Source of the DNA: an uncultured Bacteroidia bacterium
GTDB lineage: Bacteria; Bacteroidota; Bacteroidia; Bacteroidales; Prolixibacteraceae
DNA length: 42,702 bases
Reading direction: 5' to 3'
Assembly: GCA_903902325.1 (NCBI GenBank)
Contig: CAIUUO010000188.1
Location: 1-42,702 of the forward strand
A program made the translations under genes and the position numbers. Within the stretch, counting starts at the first letter, position 1; each line of letters begins with the position of its first letter. The notes under the pieces were generated by a model. The model saw nothing but the letters and a program-made list of their open reading frames with translations. It ran no database searches and had not been told where the DNA came from. Positions 1 to 9,392 of the stretch are shown here, one piece after another.

Positions 1-120
1 ATTGTTTTTAGGTGGTCACTTTGCTCCGGCAACCACTGGTCATTTTGAATTGGCAACAGGTGGTCAATTTGCTTCGGCAATGGGTGGTCAATTTACTCTG
101 AAAGTAGGTGGTCATTTTCA
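1..120. mobile_element. Outer end of an IS21-like insertion element
   Basis: The hexamer TGGTCA occurs at 13, 37, 61, 85 and 109, an exact 24-bp period, with related but not identical filler between copies. The last unit ends in CA at 120, and from 121 the sequence becomes ordinary permease coding sequence. Multiple terminal repeats and a terminal CA are known features of IS21-family ends. The transposase genes (istA/istB) would lie left of the window and are not seen, so the family call rests on the terminal repeats alone. The exact boundary at 120 is inferred from the repeat end and the CA. Confidence 0.7.
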
Positions 121-1760
121 CCGTTATTTCCAACTTCGGCACCGATTTTGATGCTTTCACGGAACCACTGGTACGCATTCACTTGTATTCCAAAGCCAGT
201 TATGGACTGGGTGCACAGGGGAGTCTCCAAACTGTATTCTTATTGATCGGTCTCGCCTTGCTTATTTTGTTGCTGGCGATTACCAATTTTGTCAACCTCT
301 TTGTGGTCCAGGGTAGCAGCCGCTCCACTGAGATTGGAATTCGAAAGACCAATGGGGCAGGCTCCCGCGAAATATCCAGGCACTTCTTTGGGGAAGCAGC
401 CACTGTCGTTATGGTCTCTTTTGTATTTGGAATTTCAGTTGCGTTTGCATTGCTTCCTGCTTTTTCTGATCTGATCCAAATCCACCTCGAGGCTTCCCTT
501 TTCTTTCATCCCGTTTTCATTCTGGGAACGATCTTCCTGATAATTTTTACGATTCTTCTTTCAGCAGGCTATCCTGCCTTTTACCTGAGTCGGTTCAACA
601 CCATCGAGGTACTTAAAAAAACGATTCCAAATAGCTCCAAAAAGAGTTTTACCAACTCCATTGTGATTTTCCAATCGGTAATTACCATCGTGTTGATTGC
701 TGTGCTGCTGATCGTTAACACACAGTCCAATTACCTGAAAAGTATTCCTGCCGGATTCAACCCCAAAAATGTGATGGTGATTTCTCAAATGAACAATCAG
801 GTTAGCAAACAATACGATGCTCTTAGGCAAAATTTGCAGAAAATTCCCGGCGTGGAGATGGTGAGCGCCTCTCAACACATGGTGGGGGGTGGAACGAGTG
901 GACAGGGGATTTACCGTTTTGGCAGCGATTCGAAGACCTATAAATCGATCAACGAATACCGTGTCCTACCTGGATTGTGCGAACTGATGGAGTTCAAATT
1001 GTTGACTGGGAATTTCTTCAGGGAGGCAGATCCCGGCAATAAAAAGTATGTGGTTTTGAACGAAGAGGCCGTAAAAATGCTGGGTCTTCAAAATCCCATC
1101 GGTGAAAAGGTAGTCATGTTTGAAGACCCGATGGAGGTGATTGGTGTAGTAAAAGATTTCTACTACAATACACCCGCCCAAAAGATTCAGCCCATTGCCC
1201 TAACCTGCTACCGAGACTATCCGCAATTGATCTACATCCGGTTCAACGAGACCATCAACAAGGCAAAAGCGGCACAATTGGTACTTCCGGTCTTTCGGCA
1301 ATTTGATCCCGATTTTTTGCTCAACACCAATTGGAGTGACGTAATATATGATGCCAAATTCAATGGAGAGAAAACACTTTCCAGGATCATTTTCACCAGC
1401 ACGATGCTGTCGTTGCTGGTGGCACTGCTCGGCCTCTTTGCCATCCATTCATTTTCCATTTCGCGCCGCATCAAGGAGGTTGGAATACGGAAGGTGGCCG
1501 GAAGCTCCACCTGGGAAGTGGTGGTCTTGTTGTCCGGGAATGTTTTTACCCGGATTGCCATAGCTGCCGCTGTAGCGCTTCCTGTTGCCTGGCTGATCGG
1601 CCAGCGATGGCTGGAAGGCTACTCCAACCGCATCCAGATAGGGCTGCTCCTCCTGCTGATTCCTCTGATCATTCATACAATTGTGGCTTTGCTGGCGACA
1701 TTTACCATCAGCTACCGGGCGGCGACGAGAAATCCGGTGGAGGCGTTGAGGTACGAATAA
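121..1760 (+). pseudogene. ABC transporter permease (FtsX/MacB type), 5' part lost to the insertion element
   Basis: The reading frame shows the later part of a MacB-like permease: a FTEPLVRIHL segment, a membrane helix, then the family motif around TEIGIRKTNGA, three further helices, a second extracytoplasmic domain, the second EVGIRKVAGSS motif and the family C-terminus RNPVEALRYE. Intact neighbours have the matching EPLxxIHL segment near residue 260 of about 800, so roughly 250 N-terminal residues, including the first helix and most of the first periplasmic domain, are missing. A GTG at 108 inside the element could start a 550-residue product, but without the first helix it is unlikely to assemble normally. 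No internal stop or frameshift is visible, which suggests a recent insertion. The 5' fragment should lie beyond the element, outside the window. Confidence 0.8.
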
Positions 1761-1763
1761 ATC

Positions 1764-1782
1764 GTCTGAATCAGAATTCTGA
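1764..1782. repeat. Post-stop hairpin repeat, copy 1
   Basis: Starting 4 nt after the stop of the truncated permease is GTCTGAATCAGAATTCTGA. It contains the stem TCTGA/TCAGA and the palindrome CAGAATTCTG. The first 15 bases recur exactly at 4238 after the next permease gene, so this is a shared element and not chance. It lacks a T tract, so it is not a classic terminator. Confidence 0.6.
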
Positions 1783-1832
1783 AATGTGTTTAAAATGAAT
1801 GAATTAGAAATTTTTGCATAAATTTTAATAGA

Positions 1833-4235
1833 ATGATAAATAACTTTTTTCTGATTGCCCTTCGTAACCTGTGGAAAAACAAAACTATTTCCATTATCAA
1901 AATTGTTGGATTGGCGATAGGGCTATCCGCTGTAATGCTGATTTATCTTTATGTAAGTTTCGAGTACAGTTACGATAACTTCCATAAAAATGGAGATAGA
2001 ATTTATCGTGTTTCCTATCATGTGGTCAGACCGGATTTTGGAGATGCAGATAAGGCAAAAACCGGACCTAATCTTGCACCTTTGCTGCAAAATAATATTC
2101 CCGAAATAGAGTCAGTATCCAGAATAGCTTGGATTGGAGAAGTCAATATCATTCAAAAGAATCAAAATTTCAAAGAACCAAAATTCATGTTTGCCGATCC
2201 TTCCATTTTGGCTATGTTTTCCTTCCAAATGAAACTAGGGGACAACAATACCGCATTAAGCGATGACAAATCAATTGTCATAAGTAGTAGAATCGCAAAA
2301 AAATATTTTGGAGAGGAGAATCCTGTGGGCAAATATCTCGATGACAATATGCAATTTAAAATTACGGGCGTATTAAATGTGCCCGACAATTCTCATTTTC
2401 GCTTTGATATCCTCGCATCTTACGCGGCAATGTATGATGTTTTTCCATTCGTCAAAAAAATGGAGAATGAAACCATCGATATGAATGTTTATACTTACAT
2501 TCAACTAAAACAGAATACGAATCTGGCTGAATTAGAAAAGAAATTTTCGCAATTAGCGGATAGCCATATAAAAAAAGAAAATTACACTTCGCTCAAACTC
2601 TTTCTTGAACCACTAAAAAAAATTCATTTAGGCAGTAAGTCGGAAGCGTATTACGGCGAATTTGACTTAACCAAATTTAACTTGTTTGTAATTTACCTTT
2701 TTGAAATCCTTGGATTCATAATCATTGGTATTGCATGTTTCAACTTTATAAATATTGCGATTGCCCAAATTGTTGGCCGCACAAAAGAGGTGGGTGTGAG
2801 AAAAGTATATGGGTCAAAAAAGTTTGAAATATTCTTTCAATTTGTGTGCGAATATTGGCTGCAATCATTTATTGCCGTAGTCATTTCAATTCTCATTGTT
2901 CAGGCATTTCTCCCATTCGTAAGTTCCATTTTGAACCGTCAAATTCAGGTTAATTATTTTAAATATTTTTTAGCAGCATCTTCCATCCTGTTTTTGGTCA
3001 CAATACTTGCAGGAGCTTATCCATCTTTCGTGATTGCGAAGGTAAATCCCATCAGGGCGCTGCAAAGTGGGTTTAAAGGCCAAAGAGGCAGTAATCTGAA
3101 AACTATCCTTGTAGTATCCCAGTTTACTGTTTCGATCATCTTGATATTGACTTCCCTCTATGTTGCAAAACAAATTAATCATTTAACAGAGATGGATACG
3201 GGTATAAATACAAAGGATCTGCTGGTTGTAAACATGATGAATTCAAAAATCAGAAAGGACTATGAGTTGTTTAAATCTGAACTATTAAGAAATCCGAATA
3301 TCCTTTCAGTTTCTGCGTCATCAGATGTTCCGGCAGTTTCAGGGGCAAGTCTGTTGAATATCAAGATAGATGAAGGCGAGGTGCGCCCTTTCCCATACAT
3401 ATCAATTGATGCCGGATTTACTCAAAACTTAGGGGTCATGACCGTTCTTGGAAGAGCCTTCAGCCCTGATTTAAAAACCGATTCCAAATCGACTTTTTTG
3501 CTGAACAAGTCAGCCGTTAAACAATTAAGAATGAGCGATCCGATTGGGAAAAGTATTGTCCTTTCAATTAACTCGGAAGGTAAACAGGTTACACTTTCAA
3601 GCGGTCAGATTGTGGGTGTAATAGATGATTTCTTGTACCGGCCTGCTTATGATGATTCAAAAGGGGTGGTGTTTAATAATGATCCGGACCGGTTTAACGC
3701 CATGTTTATACGTATCAACCCCCGCAATCAAAAGGAAACTTTGATAATGATTGAAGATGTCTGGAAGAAGCAATTTCAGAACATCCCATTTACTTCTAGT
3801 TTTCTCATGGATGCGATAAAGAATGATGCCTTTCTTCTGAAGCTTCACAGTTTACAAAAGTTTATCAGCGCTGTTGCAATTTTTAGTTTTTTCATCGCTT
3901 TACTTGGTTTGTTTGGCCTTTCTATCTTTGCAGCCAATCAACGTGTGAAAGAAATTGGCATACGCCGGGTGAACGGTGCATCTTTGATTGAATTATTAAT
4001 ATTGATGAATCGGAGATTTATGTATTTGGTTTTTCTTGCTGTATTCATTAGTTTCCCATTGGTATTTTTCATTATCGAGGAGTTGAAAAAGGGAAGTGCA
4101 AAAAGTACAAGCCTATCTTGGACCAACTATGGAATTGCTTTTATGTTGATAATAATTCTCTCATTGCTAACGGTAAGCTGGCAAAGCTGGAAGGCGGCGA
4201 CAAGGAACCCGGTGGAGGCCTTGCGATACGAATAA
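1833..4235 (+). CDS. ABC transporter permease, FtsX/MacB type
   Basis: An 800-residue inner-membrane protein with the double-unit layout common in Bacteroidota: helix 1 at about 23-45, a periplasmic MacB_PCD-like domain, a helix near 283-310 followed by the motif KEVGVRKVYGSK, two more helices, then a second unit with a helix near 425, a second periplasmic domain and three C-terminal helices with KEIGIRRVNGAS. It ends in RNPVEALRYE. Such proteins work with a LolD/MacB-like ATPase and use mechanotransmission on periplasmic or outer-membrane partners rather than a classic channel; the substrate cannot be read here. The start ATG at 1833 follows an A/T-rich leader. It is the second of five tandem paralogues. 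Its codon use looks more A/T-rich by eye than that of the truncated first gene, so the copies are probably old. Confidence 0.9.
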   Translation: MINNFFLIALRNLWKNKTISIIKIVGLAIGLSAVMLIYLYVSFEYSYDNFHKNGDRIYRVSYHVVRPDFGDADKAKTGPNLAPLLQNNIPEIESVSRIAWIGEVNIIQKNQNFKEPKFMFADPSILAMFSFQMKLGDNNTALSDDKSIVISSRIAKKYFGEENPVGKYLDDNMQFKITGVLNVPDNSHFRFDILASYAAMYDVFPFVKKMENETIDMNVYTYIQLKQNTNLAELEKKFSQLADSHIKKENYTSLKLFLEPLKKIHLGSKSEAYYGEFDLTKFNLFVIYLFEILGFIIIGIACFNFINIAIAQIVGRTKEVGVRKVYGSKKFEIFFQFVCEYWLQSFIAVVISILIVQAFLPFVSSILNRQIQVNYFKYFLAASSILFLVTILAGAYPSFVIAKVNPIRALQSGFKGQRGSNLKTILVVSQFTVSIILILTSLYVAKQINHLTEMDTGINTKDLLVVNMMNSKIRKDYELFKSELLRNPNILSVSASSDVPAVSGASLLNIKIDEGEVRPFPYISIDAGFTQNLGVMTVLGRAFSPDLKTDSKSTFLLNKSAVKQLRMSDPIGKSIVLSINSEGKQVTLSSGQIVGVIDDFLYRPAYDDSKGVVFNNDPDRFNAMFIRINPRNQKETLIMIEDVWKKQFQNIPFTSSFLMDAIKNDAFLLKLHSLQKFISAVAIFSFFIALLGLFGLSIFAANQRVKEIGIRRVNGASLIELLILMNRRFMYLVFLAVFISFPLVFFIIEELKKGSAKSTSLSWTNYGIAFMLIIILSLLTVSWQSWKAATRNPVEALRYE

Positions 4236-4237
4236 GT

Positions 4238-4277
4238 GTCTGAATCAGAATTTTCAGGATTTCAGAATTTTCAGGAT
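4238..4277. repeat. Post-stop repeat, copy 2, with a 17-bp tandem duplication
   Basis: Starting 3 nt after the stop, this begins with the same 15 bases (GTCTGAATCAGAATT) found at 1764. The 16-mer TCAGAATTTTCAGGAT is present twice, at 4245 and 4262, so the unit is 17 bp. It fills most of the 67-bp spacer before the next permease gene. Confidence 0.6.
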
Positions 4278-4302
4278 GTTTAGATATTAAAATCATAACA
4301 CA

Positions 4303-6702
4303 ATGATCAGTATCGGACTAAAAATATTCTTCAGAAGAATAGCCAGCCAAAAGGTTTTCTTTGGAATTAATCTGGTTGGACTTACCATTGGTATCTGCTT
4401 TGCCATTCTCGCATTCCTCTATACCCAAAATGAATTCAGGTACGACAAACATTTTTCAAATACTGAAACCACCTATTTACTGGCTTGCAACAACGGACGC
4501 AGTCAAAAAATGCACGTCGGGCAACCACCTGTTTTCATGGATAAGATTCTGCAAAATGTTCCTGAGGTTACCGGGGGAATGCGTTTGAAATGGTCGGACG
4601 AAAATATGTTGGTCAACGAAAAACGCATGGAGGTAACTGATTTACTTTATGCCGACACTTCTTTTTTCAAATTTTTAGGCTGGGAGCTGGTCGTTGGGAA
4701 TCCCGAATTGGTGCTTTCTAAACCTATGAACATGACCATTTCTGAAAAAATGGCCGGCCAATTGTTCCCTGATAAAAATCCTATTGGCCAAATTGTAAAC
4801 CTCGGAAATCAGCTTAATTATACTATCACCGGGATCTTTAAGGATTTTCCTGGCGAAGCCAATATTCATGCTGATTTTATTGCCTCACTGTCTTCCTGGC
4901 AATCCAGATCGAAAGGTATGCTTGAAGATTGGGGTTGGCACAGCTCAGCGATCTACCTGAAGTTTTTGTCCAATACCGATATTCATCAGGTAGAGAAAAA
5001 GATTGCTGTAGTGTGGAACCGTGAAACGAAGGATGAGCATTGCAAAGGTGATTACATCAAAGCGAAACTTCAACCCTTTCGGGATAACTATTTAAAGTCC
5101 GGAGATATTACAGGTGAGGCAGACCCACGGTCCTATGTGATTGGTTTCTGCTTGATTGCCGGACTGATACTTGTAATTTCCTGTTTCAATTTCATTAACC
5201 TATCCATTGCCATTAATGCGCGACGGTCGCTTGAACATAGTATCAAAAAAGCCCTTGGGGCGAATCTTAAACTGTTTCTACGCCAGGAAGTCCTCGAAAT
5301 ATCCCTTTATCTGGCTTTTTCTATTTTTCTTGGTAGCCTGATCATTAAGGCATTTCTTCCATGGCTGCATGGCTTTCTGGGAAAACAACTTACACTTTCA
5401 TTTACGGAAAACCTCGGATTAGACTTGTTTATTTTGTTGCTTTCAGCGATGTGGCTGATTGTTTGCGGCATGTTACCTGCCATTCAAATTCTCAGGACCT
5501 CAAATAATGGCCTGCAAAAAAGATCTGCCGCATATTTTGCTCTTGTAAATGGCTCGACATCCCGGAAGGGATTTCGGAATTCCCTGGTTATTGCTCAGTT
5601 TGCCATCGGAATAATACTGATCACCTGCGCAATTGTTGTTAACCGTCAATTGGAGCTGATCCGGCAGCACGATACTGGATTTGATAAGGAACAAACCCTT
5701 GTCATTGATAACTATGAAGGTAACAATGAAGGTCGCTACAAACTTTTAGTCCAGTCGTTGCAGCAATATCCTGAAGTCGTTTCTATTTCGTGCGGATCAA
5801 ATGTGCCAGCTAACGGAATCAGCAACTGGGGGAGTGCTACCGTTGTAGGGGATGAACAGAAAAAGATGGAGGGATGTGGGTTTATTTCTGTCGATTATAA
5901 CTATCTGGATTTGATTGGGGCAAAATTTAAACAAGGGCGAAATTTCACAACCAATAAAACTTCTGATGTAGATCAGGTCATCATCACCGAAACCATGTCG
6001 AAGACGCTAAACCTCGAAAATCCTGTGGGCACTTTCCTTACTGATATGTGGGACAACCAGCATCGGGAAATCATAGGAGTCGTCAGGGATATTGAATACA
6101 ATACTATTCACGAGAAGCAGCTATCTATCGCTTTTTTTTGTCAGCGCACGCATTACACCAATTTCTATAAGCAGATTTTGGTTAAACTTAAAACGGATCA
6201 ACTTAAGGGAGTCCTTGGCTCTATAAACAGGATGTGGAAAGAAATTGCACCCGAATATCCGCTAGTCTACAGGTTCCTGGACGAAATATTTAATGAAAAT
6301 TACCAAAAAGAGGTAAAAACGGCTCTCCTTCTTGGTGTGATGGCAGGGATTGCCATTCTACTGTGCTGCATGGGATTGTTTGCAATGGCGCTGTTTCATA
6401 TCAATGCGCGTATCAAAGAAATCGGTATCCGGAAAGTAAACGGAGCCAAGGTGAGAGAAGTAATGATCCTGTTAAACCAAAATTTCATAATTTGGATTTT
6501 GGCGGCAAGCTTAATAGCCATTCCTATATCCTATTTTGCCATGCACAAATGGCTCGAAAACTTTGCTTACAAAACCGAACTCAGCTGGTGGATCTTTGCC
6601 CTTGCCGGATTATTGGCTTTGGGCATTGCCTTGCTGACGGTGAGCTGGCAAAGCTGGAAGGCTGCGACCAGGAATCCGGTGGAGGCGTTGAGGTATGAAT
6701 AA
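4303..6702 (+). CDS. ABC transporter permease, FtsX/MacB type
   Basis: A 799-residue member of the tandem permease set. Helix 1 lies at about 17-40 (FFGINLVGLTIGICFAILAF), then come a periplasmic domain, helices after EADPRSY near residue 280, a second unit starting with the helix around SLVIAQFAIGIILITCAIVV, another periplasmic domain and three C-terminal helices. The second family motif, KEIGIRKVNGAK, is well conserved, but the first is weakened (SLEHSIKKALGAN), so the first half may be less constrained. The last 150 nt are unusually close to those of the next gene. The start ATG at 4303 lies 67 nt after the preceding stop, consistent with co-transcription. Confidence 0.9.
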   Translation: MISIGLKIFFRRIASQKVFFGINLVGLTIGICFAILAFLYTQNEFRYDKHFSNTETTYLLACNNGRSQKMHVGQPPVFMDKILQNVPEVTGGMRLKWSDENMLVNEKRMEVTDLLYADTSFFKFLGWELVVGNPELVLSKPMNMTISEKMAGQLFPDKNPIGQIVNLGNQLNYTITGIFKDFPGEANIHADFIASLSSWQSRSKGMLEDWGWHSSAIYLKFLSNTDIHQVEKKIAVVWNRETKDEHCKGDYIKAKLQPFRDNYLKSGDITGEADPRSYVIGFCLIAGLILVISCFNFINLSIAINARRSLEHSIKKALGANLKLFLRQEVLEISLYLAFSIFLGSLIIKAFLPWLHGFLGKQLTLSFTENLGLDLFILLLSAMWLIVCGMLPAIQILRTSNNGLQKRSAAYFALVNGSTSRKGFRNSLVIAQFAIGIILITCAIVVNRQLELIRQHDTGFDKEQTLVIDNYEGNNEGRYKLLVQSLQQYPEVVSISCGSNVPANGISNWGSATVVGDEQKKMEGCGFISVDYNYLDLIGAKFKQGRNFTTNKTSDVDQVIITETMSKTLNLENPVGTFLTDMWDNQHREIIGVVRDIEYNTIHEKQLSIAFFCQRTHYTNFYKQILVKLKTDQLKGVLGSINRMWKEIAPEYPLVYRFLDEIFNENYQKEVKTALLLGVMAGIAILLCCMGLFAMALFHINARIKEIGIRKVNGAKVREVMILLNQNFIIWILAASLIAIPISYFAMHKWLENFAYKTELSWWIFALAGLLALGIALLTVSWQSWKAATRNPVEALRYE

Positions 6703-6777
6703 CTCCAGCCTGGCTGTTACAGGTTGAGGTATCCAATATCAAGTTTTAGAATTTTTAGAACGCATTAAAATTTGATT

Positions 6778-9126
6778 ATGAACTACTTAAAACTTGCGTT
6801 TCGGAATATCAAAAGGTATTCCACCCATTCCATTCTAAATATTGGAGGTTTGGCTATTGGCATGACCTGTGCTATTTTAATTCTTTTATGGGTGGAGAAC
6901 GAATGGAGCTATGACCGGCATTTTGAACATGCTGACGACCTTTATCGTGTGATTGAAAAACAAAATTCTCCCGGGGGAGAAGTCTCTCTGTTTGCACCAA
7001 CTTTGAGTGCGGTTGCTCCTGCCCTAAAAGCTGAATATCCTGAAATAGTCAGATCTTCCAGAATCATACATACCCCGTTGACTTTAAAGAAGAAAGATGA
7101 ATTTTTAGAAGAAACAGTTGTTGCTGTTGATAAGGACTTTTTTAAGATGTTTAGTATTGGGTTTGTTCGCGGAGATATGAATACAGCGTTTAATGATCCT
7201 CACAATATTGTTATCACTGAAGAGACGGCGCGAAAATATTTTGGAAATGAAGAGGCATTGGGCAAAACATTGTTATCTCGTGGTTTCCTGGTGACGGTTA
7301 CAGGTGTTGTGAGGAGTTTACCGCAAAATAGTCACATCCTGTTTAATATTTTAGTTCCTACTCAACTGTTGATGGGATTTGGTGCAAAAATAAATGAATG
7401 GGAGGATCAAGGTCGAAGTTATTCCTATGTTGAACTTGAAAAAGGTACGGACAGTAAAATTGTAGATAGAAAGATCCGGAAATTCATTCAGGATCATAAA
7501 AAAGGATCAGAATCAGAGCTATTACTTCAAAGCATTAAAAAAATCCACCTGTATTCTTCCAGGAAATACAATTATGACATAAGCGGTAATGGTGATATTA
7601 CCTATGTCATGATTCTTGGCCTCATTGCCGTTTTCGTCCTGATTATAGCCTGCATCAACTTTATGAACCTTTCTACTGCGCAATCAGTCCGAAGAGCCCG
7701 GGAAATAGGTGTTCGCAAAGTGGCGGGAGCCAGCAAGCAAAAAATTATCCTCCAGTTTTTAGGAGAATCGCTGTTGATTGCATTGATCGCAATTGTCATT
7801 GCTATGATTCTTGTTCAATTGCTGTTACCTGGCTATAATATGCTTATTGGTAGGCAGTTGGTTGTTGATTACAGTCGCGCAGGCTTGTATGTTGGTTTGA
7901 TCACAATTGTCTTGTTTTGCGGTTTATTGGCTGGAAGTTACCCCTCATTTTATTTGTCTTCCTTAAAACCATTGGATACGATGAAGGGTGTCATTCATAA
8001 AAATCCTGGCAACACTAAATTCAGGACTGTTTTGGTTATCTTCCAGTTTTCACTTTCTATCCTGCTTATTGTAAGCACGCTCGTTATTGGGAGCCAACTC
8101 AAATACATGCAAAATAAGAAATTGGGCTTTAACAAGGACAACATCGGCTATTTTATGTTCCCCATTCGTCCGGGTGATCCAAAACTCGAAGCACTGAAGA
8201 AAGAACTCTGCAACAATCCGGATATATTAAGTGTAACAAAAGGCCAGAGTCCGGTTAATCTCGAATATACTTCCGGCGGTTATAGCTGGGCAGGTAAAAA
8301 GACCAGCGTTGATGTTTTATTCCATCATCTTGATACAGACGAGGATTATTTAAAGACCTTTCAACTAGAACTTTCCGGTGGACGATTTTTTTCCTCTGAA
8401 TTTCCAACGGACAAAACAGCCGTTGTGATCAATGAAAAGGCGGCGGAAGCTATGGGTATGAAGAATCCGGTCGGGGAGGTTCTGACAGCTCCATGGGGAG
8501 CCAAATTAACCATTGTTGGCGTGCTGAAAGATTTTCACATTCAATCCTTGCATTACAAAATTGAGCCGCTCATGATGCAAAAAGGTGAGTCCAACAATTT
8601 GTACATGAAGATGAAACCGGATCATATACCGGCAACTGTCGAATCAATCAATAAAACTTTTAAGTCATTCAATCCCGGACTACCAATGGATTTTCATTTT
8701 CTTGATGAAGACTTTGATAACCTGTACCGTACAGAACAACAGATGAGTAAGATATTTGGGTATTTTTCTTTACTGGCAATCATTATTTCATGCCTCGGGT
8801 TAATCGGTTTATCATTGTTTATGACGGAGCTAAGGACAAAAGAGATCGGGATAAGGAAAGTGAACGGCGCAAAGTCTCTTGAAATATTCTCTTTGATGTC
8901 GAAAGAATATTTATTCTGGGTACTAGTCTCCATTGTTATTGCCAGTCCGGTTGCCTGGTATGCGATGCGCCTATGGCTCGAAAATTTCGCCTACAAAACC
9001 ACCCTGAGCTGGTGGATTTTTGCCTTGGCCGGATTGCTTGCAATGACAATTGCATTGCTGACGGTGAGCTGGCAAAGCTGGAAGGCTGCGACCAGGAACC
9101 CGATAGAAGCGCTGAGGTATGAATAA
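6778..9126 (+). CDS. ABC transporter permease, FtsX/MacB type
   Basis: A 782-residue permease. I start it at ATG 6778 (MNYLKLAFRNIKRYSTHS), matching the family's usual N-terminus; a TTG two codons upstream would only add two residues. Helix 1 lies near 20-40 (NIGGLAIGMTCAILILLWV). It has the first motif REIGVRKVAGASK after a helix near residue 285, three helices of the first unit, a second unit beginning FRTVLVIFQFSLSILLIV, and KEIGIRKVNGAK before the last two helices. Both motifs are textbook for the family, making this the best conserved copy. It closes with RNPIEALRYE. The cognate ATPase is not in the window, so transport role and substrate are unknown. Confidence 0.9.
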   Translation: MNYLKLAFRNIKRYSTHSILNIGGLAIGMTCAILILLWVENEWSYDRHFEHADDLYRVIEKQNSPGGEVSLFAPTLSAVAPALKAEYPEIVRSSRIIHTPLTLKKKDEFLEETVVAVDKDFFKMFSIGFVRGDMNTAFNDPHNIVITEETARKYFGNEEALGKTLLSRGFLVTVTGVVRSLPQNSHILFNILVPTQLLMGFGAKINEWEDQGRSYSYVELEKGTDSKIVDRKIRKFIQDHKKGSESELLLQSIKKIHLYSSRKYNYDISGNGDITYVMILGLIAVFVLIIACINFMNLSTAQSVRRAREIGVRKVAGASKQKIILQFLGESLLIALIAIVIAMILVQLLLPGYNMLIGRQLVVDYSRAGLYVGLITIVLFCGLLAGSYPSFYLSSLKPLDTMKGVIHKNPGNTKFRTVLVIFQFSLSILLIVSTLVIGSQLKYMQNKKLGFNKDNIGYFMFPIRPGDPKLEALKKELCNNPDILSVTKGQSPVNLEYTSGGYSWAGKKTSVDVLFHHLDTDEDYLKTFQLELSGGRFFSSEFPTDKTAVVINEKAAEAMGMKNPVGEVLTAPWGAKLTIVGVLKDFHIQSLHYKIEPLMMQKGESNNLYMKMKPDHIPATVESINKTFKSFNPGLPMDFHFLDEDFDNLYRTEQQMSKIFGYFSLLAIIISCLGLIGLSLFMTELRTKEIGIRKVNGAKSLEIFSLMSKEYLFWVLVSIVIASPVAWYAMRLWLENFAYKTTLSWWIFALAGLLAMTIALLTVSWQSWKAATRNPIEALRYE

Positions 9127-9188
9127 CACCCGGGTGATGGGATGAAGGATAAAAGTTCAAGGTAAAAATGACAAAAATGTGTACGCGA

Positions 9189-9209
9189 AGTGTCAAATAA
9201 ATTGACACT
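9189..9209. promoter_or_regulatory. Perfect 8-bp inverted repeat, possible operator
   Basis: AGTGTCAA and TTGACACT flank a 5-nt A/T loop (ATAAA). There is no T tract after it, so a protein-binding site is more likely than a terminator. It lies about 50 bp upstream of a TAnnTTTG box, within the only long spacer (266 bp) of the permease array. Any regulator is unknown. Confidence 0.35.
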
Positions 9210-9255
9210 GATTTGCGTGAAATATTAAGTTAAGTTACAGTAAAACAATAATTTA

Positions 9256-9263
9256 TAATTTTG
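9256..9263 (+). promoter_or_regulatory. Candidate -7 box before the fifth permease
   Basis: TAATTTTG fits the Bacteroidota -7 consensus TAnnTTTG. No good TTTG/TTG -33 box is seen at the usual distance. It lies 130 bp before the ATG at 9393 and suggests that the last permease has its own promoter. The rest of the 9127-9392 spacer holds only the inverted repeat at 9189 and A/T-rich sequence. Confidence 0.4.
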
Positions 9264-9392
9264 GCATAATCTCTGTTTACCAATATCCAAACAGAATGGG
9301 AATCGAAATAAACTTCGTGTCCGGGATATTTAAATGATTGTTTAATTAATAATAAATCAGTTTATAAGCTGACACGGTAAAAACAAAAAATT

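Noticed and set aside
9127-9136. CACCCGGGTG palindrome just after a permease stop
   Set aside because: A 10-bp palindrome without loop or T tract; too short to support a terminator or a site.
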